NCBI GenBank assembly: GCA_023381035.1
Contig: JAMCTK010000023.1
Location: 1 to 5,699, forward strand
Direction: 5' to 3'
Source of the DNA: Patescibacteria group bacterium
Lineage (GTDB): Bacteria; Patescibacteria; Microgenomatia; Levybacterales; UBA12049
DNA length: 5,699 nucleotides
Below are positions 1 to 5,699 of the stretch, one piece after another. The notes below the pieces were generated by a model. The model was not told the origin of the DNA. It did not search any database and saw nothing but the letters and a program-made list of their open reading frames with translations. The stretch's first letter is position 1. Every line of letters starts with the position of its first letter. The position numbers were made by a program, and so were the translations under genes.

Positions 1-77
1 ATGGAATAGACTGTTTCTTTTTTGAGCTTTAATTTTAATTTAGGATGTCTTTTGCGATATCCTCGTCTCTTAGCCAT
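1..77 (-). CDS. N-terminus of a gene cut by the left edge; possibly FtsK-type DNA translocase
   Basis: On the minus strand an ATG at 77 opens a frame of 25 complete codons that is still open at position 1. It encodes MAKRRGYRKR followed by an alternating Lys/Leu run (KLKLKLKK) and then ETVYS. Such a strongly basic start followed by a hydrophobic segment beginning around TVYS(I) is what I recall for FtsK/SpoIIIE-type DNA translocases in CPR bacteria, where the basic stretch is the cytoplasmic side of the first membrane helix. RNase J and ftsK genes are also often near each other in bacteria. Only 26 residues at most are visible and no domain is covered, so the function is a tentative guess. 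The start lies 39 nt after the regulator stop and no Shine-Dalgarno site is seen. A ribosomal or other basic protein remains possible. Confidence 0.55.
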   Translation of the reverse strand, partial: MAKRRGYRKRHPKLKLKLKKETVYS

Positions 78-116
78 AAAATTATTATATAAACTTATTT
101 CTCACACCACAAGCTC

Positions 117-389
117 TCATTGTTCCAGCTTTCTCAAGAATTTGAGAATATCATCACCAAGAGGGGACAATTTATGCAACACGTTTTGCCCTCTGTTTCT
201 CTTTAAAATTAACCCAGCAACAGTGAGTCTTCTTAAGTGTTCGCTCGCAGTTTTTAAGTTCACCCTAAGCTCACTTGATATCTCGTTCAATGATAATTCA
301 GGTCGGTTTTTAATTAATTCAAGCATTTCTATGCGTCTATGATTTGCAAATCCTTTTACAATTTTTTCTATTTGGCGAGATGTACCCAT
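117..389 (-). CDS. ArsR-type winged-helix transcriptional regulator
   Basis: This 90-residue protein is almost entirely one winged helix-turn-helix domain. An N-terminal helix (FANHRRIEMLELI, 14-26) leads into LSLNEISSELRV (32-43), the recognition helix NLKTASEHLRRLTVAG (44-59), and a wing with ILKRNRGQNVLHKLS (61-75). This is the order found in the ArsR family, whose members usually repress transcription as dimers. It has no cysteine at all, so the classic cysteine metal sites of ArsR/SmtB sensors are absent and the signal it senses is unknown. The ATG at 389 is the natural start; the stop is TGA. A weak promoter-like site and an inverted repeat lie upstream, so self-regulation is possible. 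The next gene begins 39 nt downstream and may be co-transcribed. The fold assignment is firm; the regulatory target is not visible. Confidence 0.85.
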   Translation of the reverse strand: MGTSRQIEKIVKGFANHRRIEMLELIKNRPELSLNEISSELRVNLKTASEHLRRLTVAGLILKRNRGQNVLHKLSPLGDDILKFLRKLEQ

Positions 390-412
390 GTTAAGAAGAT
401 GTAATTTTATTT

Positions 413-441
413 AGCATAGCATAATTCAATTTTATATTCCA
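413..441 (-). promoter_or_regulatory. Putative weak promoter of the HTH regulator gene
   Basis: On the minus strand TGCTATGCT (421 to 413) reads as an extended -10 element: a TG, one base, then TATGCT. A poor -35 match, TGGAAT (441 to 436), lies 17 nt upstream. Transcription would start near 406, leaving a leader of roughly 16 nt before the ATG at 389. The -10 hexamer matches the consensus at only four of six bases, and such sites are common in A/T-rich DNA. Confidence 0.25.
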
Positions 442-445
442 GTAT

Positions 446-471
446 TCTTGAGAAAATGAGAATAATCAAGA
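446..471. repeat. Short inverted repeat upstream of the HTH gene
   Basis: TCTTGA (446-451) and TCAAGA (466-471) are perfect 6-nt inverted arms separated by 14 nt. The element lies just upstream of the putative -35 of the regulator gene. Its position would suit an operator for a winged-helix dimer, possibly self-regulation. It is not followed by a T-run, so it is not a terminator. Arms this short can occur by chance in A/T-rich DNA. Confidence 0.25.
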
Positions 472-531
472 GAGGGATACTTTTTTATTTGTTTTATGAT
501 TATCGATCTATTGAAGAATTTCCGATTAAAT

Positions 532-807
532 TTATTTTTCCAGATTATCCCAGTATGCTTCCCCTACTTTTTCCATTTCATAAAGACGTGTGTAATAATC
601 ACGAATTTCATTTAAATGTGCGAGTGCGATTTTGCCCGTTAATAAAGGGTCATCATTAGTAACGTTTGTATTGGAATCAACGGTTCCGTGTTCTAGTTCC
701 ACATCCATCCCCATTCTAAATTGCTCGACATCAAAAAGAGACCAGTCTACTCCCAATTTTTCTCCAATTTCCTTTGCTTGTTCGTGAGTAAAAACGGATT
801 TTGTCAT
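532..807 (-). CDS. Small DUF5661-type protein of unknown function
   Basis: This 91-residue soluble protein has no signal peptide or membrane segment. I recognise its pattern as the DUF5661 family, which I recall chiefly from CPR bacteria; the family has no known function. The conserved-looking core is FDVEQFRMGMDVELEHG (25-41), NVTNDDPLLTGKIALAHL (48-65) and DYYTRLYEME (70-79). Charged or histidine residues at E37, E39, H40, H64, E67 and D70 could bind a metal, but this is only a guess from their spacing. The protein looks mostly helical. The ATG at 807 is the only sensible start, and no Shine-Dalgarno site precedes it. It lies 45 nt after the nuclease gene, so the two may share a transcript. 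The TAA stop at 532 is followed by a 142-nt gap, making it the probable last gene of the series that begins with PNPase. Confidence 0.85.
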   Translation of the reverse strand: MTKSVFTHEQAKEIGEKLGVDWSLFDVEQFRMGMDVELEHGTVDSNTNVTNDDPLLTGKIALAHLNEIRDYYTRLYEMEKVGEAYWDNLEK

Positions 808-852
808 ATGAATAGCTTACTATCTTTGTTAACTGAAATCAATCTTTAATAA

Positions 853-1533
853 TTAAAAAGGTAAATCGTTTTTGAAAGATTTTTCTTCTTGAGAAAATGT
901 TGTACCTATATTACGGTATCTGCACCACTTACACTCCCTGCTTTCTGAAGGCATCGGACCTGCTAAAAGATTATCTACTGATTTTATAAATTCCAAAAAT
1001 CCTGGCTCGTCAACAGGAACATCTAACCACTTTGGAGGAAAAGTAAAATTTGTGATACCTTTTTCAAAAGAAACTTGGTCAGGATAAAAAATCAATAGAG
1101 CTAATTTTTTTATTTTTATGGGATTTCCTGTTTTTGAATTTTCTAATGCAAATTTATAAGCACCTAATTGAGTTTTGTATTTTTCAATCTTATCATCTGC
1201 AGGTTGGCTAATTTTTAAATCAATCAAAGCATATTCTCCGTTTGAATCCTTTCCCAATAAATCATATTTCCCTTTTATATAGACTGATGTTTGCGGTGCG
1301 GTGGTTGATTCTACCCATCCTTCTTGATTAATAATTTCAATATCAGGTAATTCTTCCGAAAGTATTTTTAAATTTTTACCAACTAATTTTCCCTGAAGCC
1401 TGGTGTTTATTGCAGAAAAAATTCCCGGCATGGGCATGCTGGGTTGATATACTCCATGCTTTACCTTTAAGCAATAACAAAGCTTACATTCTTCGTATAA
1501 ATAAGCAAAATCAGATGGGCTAAGTTTATGCAT
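853..1533 (-). CDS. Cas4-like PD-(D/E)XK nuclease family protein with cysteine pairs
   Basis: This 226-residue protein has the layout of the RecB/Cas4-like branch of the PD-(D/E)XK nucleases, which cut or resect DNA. The start LSPSDFAYLYEEC resembles the first helix of the family. The catalytic core is visible as GKYDLL (D91), IDLK (D105 and K107) and QLGAY (Q122, Y126, the QxxxY motif). Cysteines C16 and C19 (with C21) near the N-terminus and C201 and C204 in CKWC near the C-terminus are placed like those that hold an iron-sulfur cluster in Cas4 and AddB, though the 2+2 arrangement differs from the usual 1+3. AGPMPSES before the last pair matches a pattern I recall from nucleases in CPR genomes. 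There is no helicase domain and no CRISPR array or cas gene in the window, so calling it Cas4 would be unjustified. It follows RNase J by 35 nt without a clear Shine-Dalgarno site. The substrate is unknown; a DNA repair role is a guess. Confidence 0.8.
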   Translation of the reverse strand: MHKLSPSDFAYLYEECKLCYCLKVKHGVYQPSMPMPGIFSAINTRLQGKLVGKNLKILSEELPDIEIINQEGWVESTTAPQTSVYIKGKYDLLGKDSNGEYALIDLKISQPADDKIEKYKTQLGAYKFALENSKTGNPIKIKKLALLIFYPDQVSFEKGITNFTFPPKWLDVPVDEPGFLEFIKSVDNLLAGPMPSESRECKWCRYRNIGTTFSQEEKSFKNDLPF

Positions 1534-1568
1534 AATCTAATTATCTCTTAAGCATTTTATCACTTTTT

Positions 1569-3260
1569 CTATACTTCAATAACTATTGGGAGAATCAGAG
1601 GGTTTTTCTTAAAGTTTTTACTGATAAATTTTTCGGAAATATCTCCAACTATTTTTCTAAATCTAATCCAATCTTTTACAGGTGCATTTTTAATCTGGAA
1701 ATTGTGTTTTAATTCTTGGATTAGGTTTTTGTTAAGCATTTTTGCTTCATCCGTTGGGAATCCCCTTGCAATAATATTTGGCTGATCAACTATTTGTCCT
1801 GTCTGAGTATCCACTTCTACCATTACAATTACTACTCCTTGCTCTGCGATCTTTTGTCTATCGCGAAGGACAAACTGCTCCACTTCTTCACCGGATATTT
1901 GATCCACATAAACATTTTTAAGAGAAATTTTCTTGCCAAAATTCCATCTGTCTCTCGTAAAGATTGTCTCCAACCCATCATCGGTAAGGATAATGTTTTG
2001 ATCTGAAAGTCCATGCATTTTAGCTAAGTTTTTGTAAGCAACCATTTGCCTGTAAGTTCCGCCAATCGGCAAAACATTTTTAGGACTGGTTAAAGCCATC
2101 ATTAAAAGAAGTTCTCGAGACGCGCCGTGACCTGAAACATGAAACCTGTCCGATACCTCAGAATAAACTACTTTAGCACCTGTTCTTGAAATAGCGTCAA
2201 TCATTGCGTTTATTGAAATCTCGTTTCCCGGAATAGGATCAGCCGAAAAAACAACAACATCCTTACTGCTTAATTTTATTTCTCTGTATTCATCATGAGC
2301 CACTCTACTAAGAGATGAATTTTCCTGCCCCTGACTCCCGGCAATTATTAAACAAAGGTCCCGATCTTTAAAATTTCTAATTTGATCAACCGTTATTACA
2401 AATCCTTTTGGAAAGAACATGTAACCAAGTTTTTCTGCTATATCTTTTGACTTAAGAAGAGATCTGCCAACAAAACATATTTTCCTGCCGGATTTTTTTG
2501 CGGCAATAACTGCTTGATTTAATCTTGAAATATTAGAGCTATAAGTAGTTAAAATAAATTTACCTTCGCAATTTCGCATCTCAAGTTCAATGCTTTCTTC
2601 AAGAGCTTGTTCTGAAGGAGTAAATCCTTTTCTCTCAGCACCTAAAGAATCTGACATTAAACATAGGACTCCTTCCGAAGCGCATTTGGTAATTTTTGCA
2701 AAATCGGTTGGCTTTTTGTCAAAAGGAGTCAGGTCAAATTTAAAATCACTGGCATGAAAGAAGTTTCCAACCGGTGTTCTTATGAAAAGATTTGATGCAT
2801 CAGGAATTGAATGCGTCACACGGATAAATGAGATTTTAAATGAGCCAAGTTGAATGTCTCCCCCGTCAAAAGCTACGGTTTTTACTCTATGAGGAAGCCG
2901 AAATTCCACAAATTTCTCATTAGCAAAAGCAGCTGTTAAAGGAGAGCCGAAAATGGGAAATGATGGAAGTTGAGGAACAACAAATGGCAATGCTCCAATG
3001 TGATCTTCATGTCCATGGGTTAAAACCATACCGACAATTTTTTTCTGATTTTGAATTAAATATGATACATCGGGAAGCATTAAATCCACTCCCAACATTG
3101 TTTCGTCCGCAAAACCAAATCCGCAATCCACGATAAGAATCTCGCTTTCTGTTTCATACAGATACATATTGCGAGTCACGTCTCCGAGTCCGCCTATTGG
3201 GATAAATTTAACTTGTTGATTATTCATATTTTTAAAAATGGTTGTTGATACTTTATACAT
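1569..3260 (-). CDS. RNase J family metallo-beta-lactamase/beta-CASP ribonuclease (variant active site)
   Basis: RNase J enzymes cut RNA internally and also degrade it from the 5' end, using two metal ions. At 563 residues this is close to the usual family length (about 555). The metallo-beta-lactamase core shows HGHEDH (H82, H84, D86, H87), H150 in VTHSIPD and D172 in ASDFKFD. The beta-CASP part shows TTYSSNISRLNQA (238-250), VGRS (264-267), SADPIPGNE (339-347) and HVSGHG (374-379). The C-terminal domain covers about 465-563. Where the family has PIHGEYR, this protein has PIGGTYR: the metal-ligand histidine is G400 (codon 2061-2063). DSLGAERKG (204-212) also departs from the usual DSTNAERPG. 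The start at 3260 is supported by an upstream GGAAG; M12 (3227) is an alternative with no such site. It follows the Lon-type ATPase by 18 nt and ends in TAG. Family membership is certain; full catalytic activity is not. Confidence 0.95.
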   Translation of the reverse strand: MYKVSTTIFKNMNNQQVKFIPIGGLGDVTRNMYLYETESEILIVDCGFGFADETMLGVDLMLPDVSYLIQNQKKIVGMVLTHGHEDHIGALPFVVPQLPSFPIFGSPLTAAFANEKFVEFRLPHRVKTVAFDGGDIQLGSFKISFIRVTHSIPDASNLFIRTPVGNFFHASDFKFDLTPFDKKPTDFAKITKCASEGVLCLMSDSLGAERKGFTPSEQALEESIELEMRNCEGKFILTTYSSNISRLNQAVIAAKKSGRKICFVGRSLLKSKDIAEKLGYMFFPKGFVITVDQIRNFKDRDLCLIIAGSQGQENSSLSRVAHDEYREIKLSSKDVVVFSADPIPGNEISINAMIDAISRTGAKVVYSEVSDRFHVSGHGASRELLLMMALTSPKNVLPIGGTYRQMVAYKNLAKMHGLSDQNIILTDDGLETIFTRDRWNFGKKISLKNVYVDQISGEEVEQFVLRDRQKIAEQGVVIVMVEVDTQTGQIVDQPNIIARGFPTDEAKMLNKNLIQELKHNFQIKNAPVKDWIRFRKIVGDISEKFISKNFKKNPLILPIVIEV

Positions 3261-3271
3261 TATTTTTAATG

Positions 3272-3276
3272 CTTCC
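3272..3276 (-). promoter_or_regulatory. Possible ribosome binding site for the RNase J gene
   Basis: The minus strand reads GGAAG, ending 11 nt before the ATG at 3260. The spacing is slightly long for a Shine-Dalgarno site, so this is weak. It favours the start at 3260 over the internal ATG at 3227, which is preceded only by an A/T-rich stretch. No other start in the window has a better match. Confidence 0.3.
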
Positions 3277-3278
3277 GT

Positions 3279-4358
3279 CTATGATGGAAGGAATTGTTTC
3301 AGATTAGCTGCAGTAACATGAACTGTCTGGCCTTGAGGAACTTTTCCTTCCACAACCAGCCTTGCTGTTTTTCTGCAAATTCCTTCAATCGTTCTTTCCA
3401 AACTTCTAATACCGGAGTCAAAACCTAAAGGTCTGATAATGTTTGGCCAAATAGGCTCATCTATTATTAATTGATTATCTAAAAGACCTGCTTGTTTTTT
3501 TATTTTTGGAAAAAGATAAGTTTTGGCAATTATTACTTTTTCGTCATCTGTGTAAGAAGGCATTTGCACAATCTCCAAACGATCCATAACAGCAGTTGAT
3601 ATATTTGCGGTATTATTTGCAGTTGCAATAAAAATACATTTGGATAAATCAAACGGGTAATCAATATAATGATCTAAATAGCCTTTATTTTGCCCGGGAT
3701 CCAAAAGCTCAACTAATACTCCCATAATATCTGCTCTTCCCTGTTCAGTTACACGATCTAACTCATCTAGTAAGATTACACAGTTTTTGCTCTGAGCGTG
3801 AACCAATTTTTTAATAATTGACCCCGGTTCTGCATCTGGGAACGCTCTGGATTGACCGCGTAAAATTCTAGCATCTCCCATTCCGCCAAAGGGAATGCGC
3901 TCGAATTTTCTGCCCAATGCTTCTGCGATTGAATAAGCAAGTGTTGTTTTACCAGTTCCAACAAGTCCGATTAAACAAAGGATCGGAGCTCTGGCTATAG
4001 CATCCGGATCGGGATTATTTTTTAGATTAAGCATAATCTCTGCCAGGTACTCCAAAATTCTGTTTTTTACACTTTCCAATCCGTAGTGGTTTTTATCCAA
4101 CATTTGTTTAGCTGCGTTTAAATCCAACAAATCTGTAGTTATTTTATTAAAAGGTAAAGAAACCACCCATTCAACATATCTAGCTACTCCTTCGTAATTC
4201 ATGAAAGCATTTGCCCCACCGTTCATACTTACTTTGAGCATGGCCAACATGGTGTTTATTTTTTCTAATAAATCAGGAGGTAAATTAGCAGATTTTAATT
4301 TTTCTTCAAGTTTTGTAATTTGACCTGTAATAGAAGTTTGGTCTTGGGCAGAGTCCAT
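3279..4358 (-). CDS. Lon-type AAA+ ATPase lacking the protease domain
   Basis: This 359-residue protein matches the ATPase module of Lon and little else. Residues 53-120 resemble the Lon segment just before the ATPase (YVEWVVSLPF, HYGLESVKNRILEYLA). Walker A is GLVGTGKTTL (131-140), Walker B is CVILLDELD (193-201), sensor 1 is in FIATANN (243-249), the arginine finger is probably R260 in MDRLEI, and sensor 2 is R318 in DSGIRSLERTI. ATP binding and hydrolysis should therefore work. The chain stops at KQFLPS, where Lon would continue into its Ser-Lys protease domain, and it also lacks the roughly 300-residue Lon N-terminal domain. Residues 1-50 form a short helical, charged segment. The stop is followed after 18 nt by RNase J, so no detached protease domain lies downstream. 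It sits 40 nt after PNPase with no visible Shine-Dalgarno site. I infer an ATP-driven unfolding or remodelling role, possibly on RNA-decay proteins; the substrate is unknown. It should not be called Lon protease. Confidence 0.9.
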   Translation of the reverse strand: MDSAQDQTSITGQITKLEEKLKSANLPPDLLEKINTMLAMLKVSMNGGANAFMNYEGVARYVEWVVSLPFNKITTDLLDLNAAKQMLDKNHYGLESVKNRILEYLAEIMLNLKNNPDPDAIARAPILCLIGLVGTGKTTLAYSIAEALGRKFERIPFGGMGDARILRGQSRAFPDAEPGSIIKKLVHAQSKNCVILLDELDRVTEQGRADIMGVLVELLDPGQNKGYLDHYIDYPFDLSKCIFIATANNTANISTAVMDRLEIVQMPSYTDDEKVIIAKTYLFPKIKKQAGLLDNQLIIDEPIWPNIIRPLGFDSGIRSLERTIEGICRKTARLVVEGKVPQGQTVHVTAANLKQFLPS

Positions 4359-4398
4359 ATATATATTGTACAGTTTTCAACAACTAATTTCTAATAGT

Positions 4399-5699
4399 TT
4401 ATCGAGGTTTTCTAAATTGACTTCTTCTTTCTTGCTCTCGCTCTCTTCTAAATTGCATTGCCAAAGGATGAGGCTCTCTTCTTGGACCCTGATCCCTATC
4501 ATCACTTCTACTATTAAATCCGCCTCTACGATCTCCACTACTTCTGTCTCTATTGAATCTTCCTCTTTGCGGTGGTCTACTTTCTCCGCGATCATCATGA
4601 GATCTTTCCGGTCTTCTTTCTCTAGGCTTATCATCATCTCCGAAAAGCATTGAGAGATTAATTCTGTGTTGATCGTCAATCTCAATAACTCTTACTTTAA
4701 CCTTATCGCCTATATGGACAATGTCATTTGGGTCTTTTACAAATTCCGCAGACATTTTAGAAACATGAACCATTCCTTCTTTACCAGGTAAAAATTCTAC
4801 AAAAGCTCCAAAAGGCAAGATTCTTTTTACTTCTCCGTCAAAAACTTCTCCAATTACAACTTCCCTAATTAGTCCTTTTACCCATTCTGTTGCTTTATCA
4901 ACTGCTTCTTCAGCAGTTCCAGAGATAGTTACTGTTCCATCATCTTCTACATCTACTGTTGCTCCTGTTTGGGCAATAATATTTTTGATCATCTTTCCAC
5001 CGGGTCCAATTAATTCTCCTATTTTTTCAACAGGAATTTTAATTTGTTCTATCTTTGGAGCATATTCGGAAACCTCTTCCCTGTAATTAGGCATTGTCGC
5101 AAGCATTTTTTCCAGAATACTAAGTCTTGCAGTTTTAGCTCTTTCAAAAATTTGAGCAACTTGCTCTATTGTTAATCCTGCGTTTTTAACGTCTAACTGA
5201 ATTGCTGTTATTCCGTCTGTTGTCCCAGCTACTTTAAAATCCATGTCTCCTGAAAAATCTTCTAAACCGATTATGTCTGTAATAAGTTCGTATTTTTCTC
5301 CATCAGACATCATTCCGATAGAAATACCGGCAACTGGTTTTATGATTGGCACACCTGCATCCATAAGAGCGAGTGTTGATCCACAAGTAGAAGCCATCGA
5401 GCTTGATCCGTTTTGTGATAAAACTTCCGAAACAACTCTTATTGTGTAAGGAAATGTATCTTGTTTTGGAATTACGGCAAGAAGAGCTCTTTCTGCCAAT
5501 GCTCCGTGTCCTATTTCTCGCCTGGAAGGAGTTCCGACACGTCCTGTTTGACCAAAAGAATATGGTAATCCGGAATAATGATGAATATATCTTTTAATCT
5601 CTTCTCCTTCTGCTGATTCAATTAGCTGCTCCATGCGAGGAGAACCAAGTGTTACAACAGACAATGCTTGAGTATTTTCCCGTTGAAAAATTGCCGATC
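4399..5699 (-). CDS. pnp: Polyribonucleotide nucleotidyltransferase (PNPase), C-terminal part, 5' end outside window
   Basis: PNPase degrades RNA 3' to 5' by phosphorolysis, releasing nucleoside diphosphates, and works as a ring-shaped trimer in the cytoplasm. The frame stays open to the window edge. The 432 visible residues begin just before a TQALSVVTLGS stretch typical of the second RNase PH domain. A TTG at 5664 is an internal leucine codon, not the start. In visible numbering, RREIGHG lies at 59-65, SSMASTCG at 99-106 and GDMDFK near 150-155. D147, D153 and K155 align with the catalytic D486, D492 and K494 of the E. coli enzyme, so the active site looks intact. A KH domain with a GPGG loop (231-234) and an S1 domain (about 282-351) follow. 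The last 76 residues form an Arg/Asp/Gly-rich, probably disordered tail with 23 arginines, ending at TAA. It leads a tightly spaced series that includes an ATPase and RNase J. The identification is secure. Confidence 0.97.
   Translation of the reverse strand, partial: SAIFQRENTQALSVVTLGSPRMEQLIESAEGEEIKRYIHHYSGLPYSFGQTGRVGTPSRREIGHGALAERALLAVIPKQDTFPYTIRVVSEVLSQNGSSSMASTCGSTLALMDAGVPIIKPVAGISIGMMSDGEKYELITDIIGLEDFSGDMDFKVAGTTDGITAIQLDVKNAGLTIEQVAQIFERAKTARLSILEKMLATMPNYREEVSEYAPKIEQIKIPVEKIGELIGPGGKMIKNIIAQTGATVDVEDDGTVTISGTAEEAVDKATEWVKGLIREVVIGEVFDGEVKRILPFGAFVEFLPGKEGMVHVSKMSAEFVKDPNDIVHIGDKVKVRVIEIDDQHRINLSMLFGDDDKPRERRPERSHDDRGESRPPQRGRFNRDRSSGDRRGGFNSRSDDRDQGPRREPHPLAMQFRREREQERRSQFRKPR

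Larger units (their letters stand above)
390..531 (-). other. Intergenic gap between the DUF5661 gene and the HTH regulator
   Basis: This 142-nt A/T-rich stretch is the widest gap in the window. I see no frame of its own, no tRNA-like structure and no GC-rich hairpin followed by a T-run that would make a convincing terminator for the upstream genes. It contains a weak promoter-like sequence and one short inverted repeat, listed separately. It is the best candidate for a break between two transcription units. Confidence 0.5.

Noticed and set aside
102..119. TGA recoded as glycine (as in some CPR lineages)
   Set aside because: The regulator ends in TGA and meets another in-frame TGA soon after, while the long frames in the window contain no internal TGA, so the standard bacterial code fits.
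22..342. A 106-codon plus-strand frame opposite the HTH regulator
   Set aside because: It is antisense to a clear winged-helix gene and to the basic N-terminus at 1-77; its product has no recognisable pattern.
456..659. A plus-strand frame crossing the intergenic gap and the DUF5661 gene
   Set aside because: Most of it is antisense to the DUF5661 gene, and the product has no family features.
853..1533. Reading the nuclease as a CRISPR Cas4 protein
   Set aside because: No repeats, spacers or other cas genes are in the window, and the cysteine layout differs from Cas4.
3279..4358. Lon-type ATPase as a frameshifted full-length Lon gene
   Set aside because: The sequence after the stop is an 18-nt spacer and then RNase J in full; there is no protease domain in any frame, and no Lon N-terminal domain precedes it because PNPase ends 40 nt upstream.
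4382..4399. AACTA/TAGTT inverted repeat after the PNPase stop as a terminator
   Set aside because: The stem is only 5 A/T-rich pairs with an 8-nt loop and no T-run on the minus strand, so it is not a credible terminator.
4366..4653. A 95-codon plus-strand frame opposite the PNPase tail
   Set aside because: Its Ser/Thr-rich product is the antisense of the arginine-rich repeat-like codons; no start context or homology is visible.
4377..4685. A 102-codon minus-strand frame over the PNPase tail and stop
   Set aside because: It is a shifted frame of the purine-rich arginine codons. The S1 domain and tail continue in the PNPase frame, and the shifted product is a low-complexity Glu/Ile/Val string with no family resemblance.

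Overview
The window is AT-rich and bacterial, and every gene I can support lies on the minus strand, so the gene order is read from position 5699 down to 1. The most likely source is a member of the Candidate Phyla Radiation (Patescibacteria), perhaps the Microgenomates side. This is inference. It rests on the RNase J variant motifs, a small DUF5661-type protein, a Cas4-like nuclease of a type I recall from such genomes, short intergenic gaps, and almost no Shine-Dalgarno sequences. No long frame has internal TGA codons, and stops include TAA, TAG and TGA, so the standard bacterial code fits.

From right to left: (1) the C-terminal part of polynucleotide phosphorylase (4399-5699, cut by the window edge), with second RNase PH domain, KH, S1 and an arginine-rich tail; (2) a 359-residue AAA+ ATPase that matches the ATPase module of Lon but has neither the Lon N-terminal domain nor the protease domain (3279-4358); (3) a full-length RNase J-type metallo-beta-lactamase/beta-CASP nuclease (1569-3260) whose last metal-ligand histidine (PIHGEYR motif) is replaced by glycine; (4) a Cas4-like PD-(D/E)XK nuclease with paired CxxC motifs (853-1533); (5) a 91-residue DUF5661-type protein (532-807); (6) a 142-nt gap with a weak putative promoter and an inverted repeat; (7) a 90-residue ArsR-type winged-helix regulator (117-389); (8) the first 25 codons of a gene running off the left edge (1-77), with a very basic N-terminus, possibly an FtsK-type DNA translocase.

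The first three genes are separated by 40 and 18 nt and look co-transcribed. They join a 3'-to-5' phosphorolytic exonuclease, a Lon-derived ATPase motor and an RNase J, which suggests an RNA-decay operon with an unusual ATPase partner. The nuclease and DUF5661 gene follow with gaps of 35 and 45 nt and could belong to the same transcript. The wider gap before the regulator is the most likely transcriptional break. The two points most worth following up are the protease-less Lon ATPase between two RNases, and the missing RNase J histidine.
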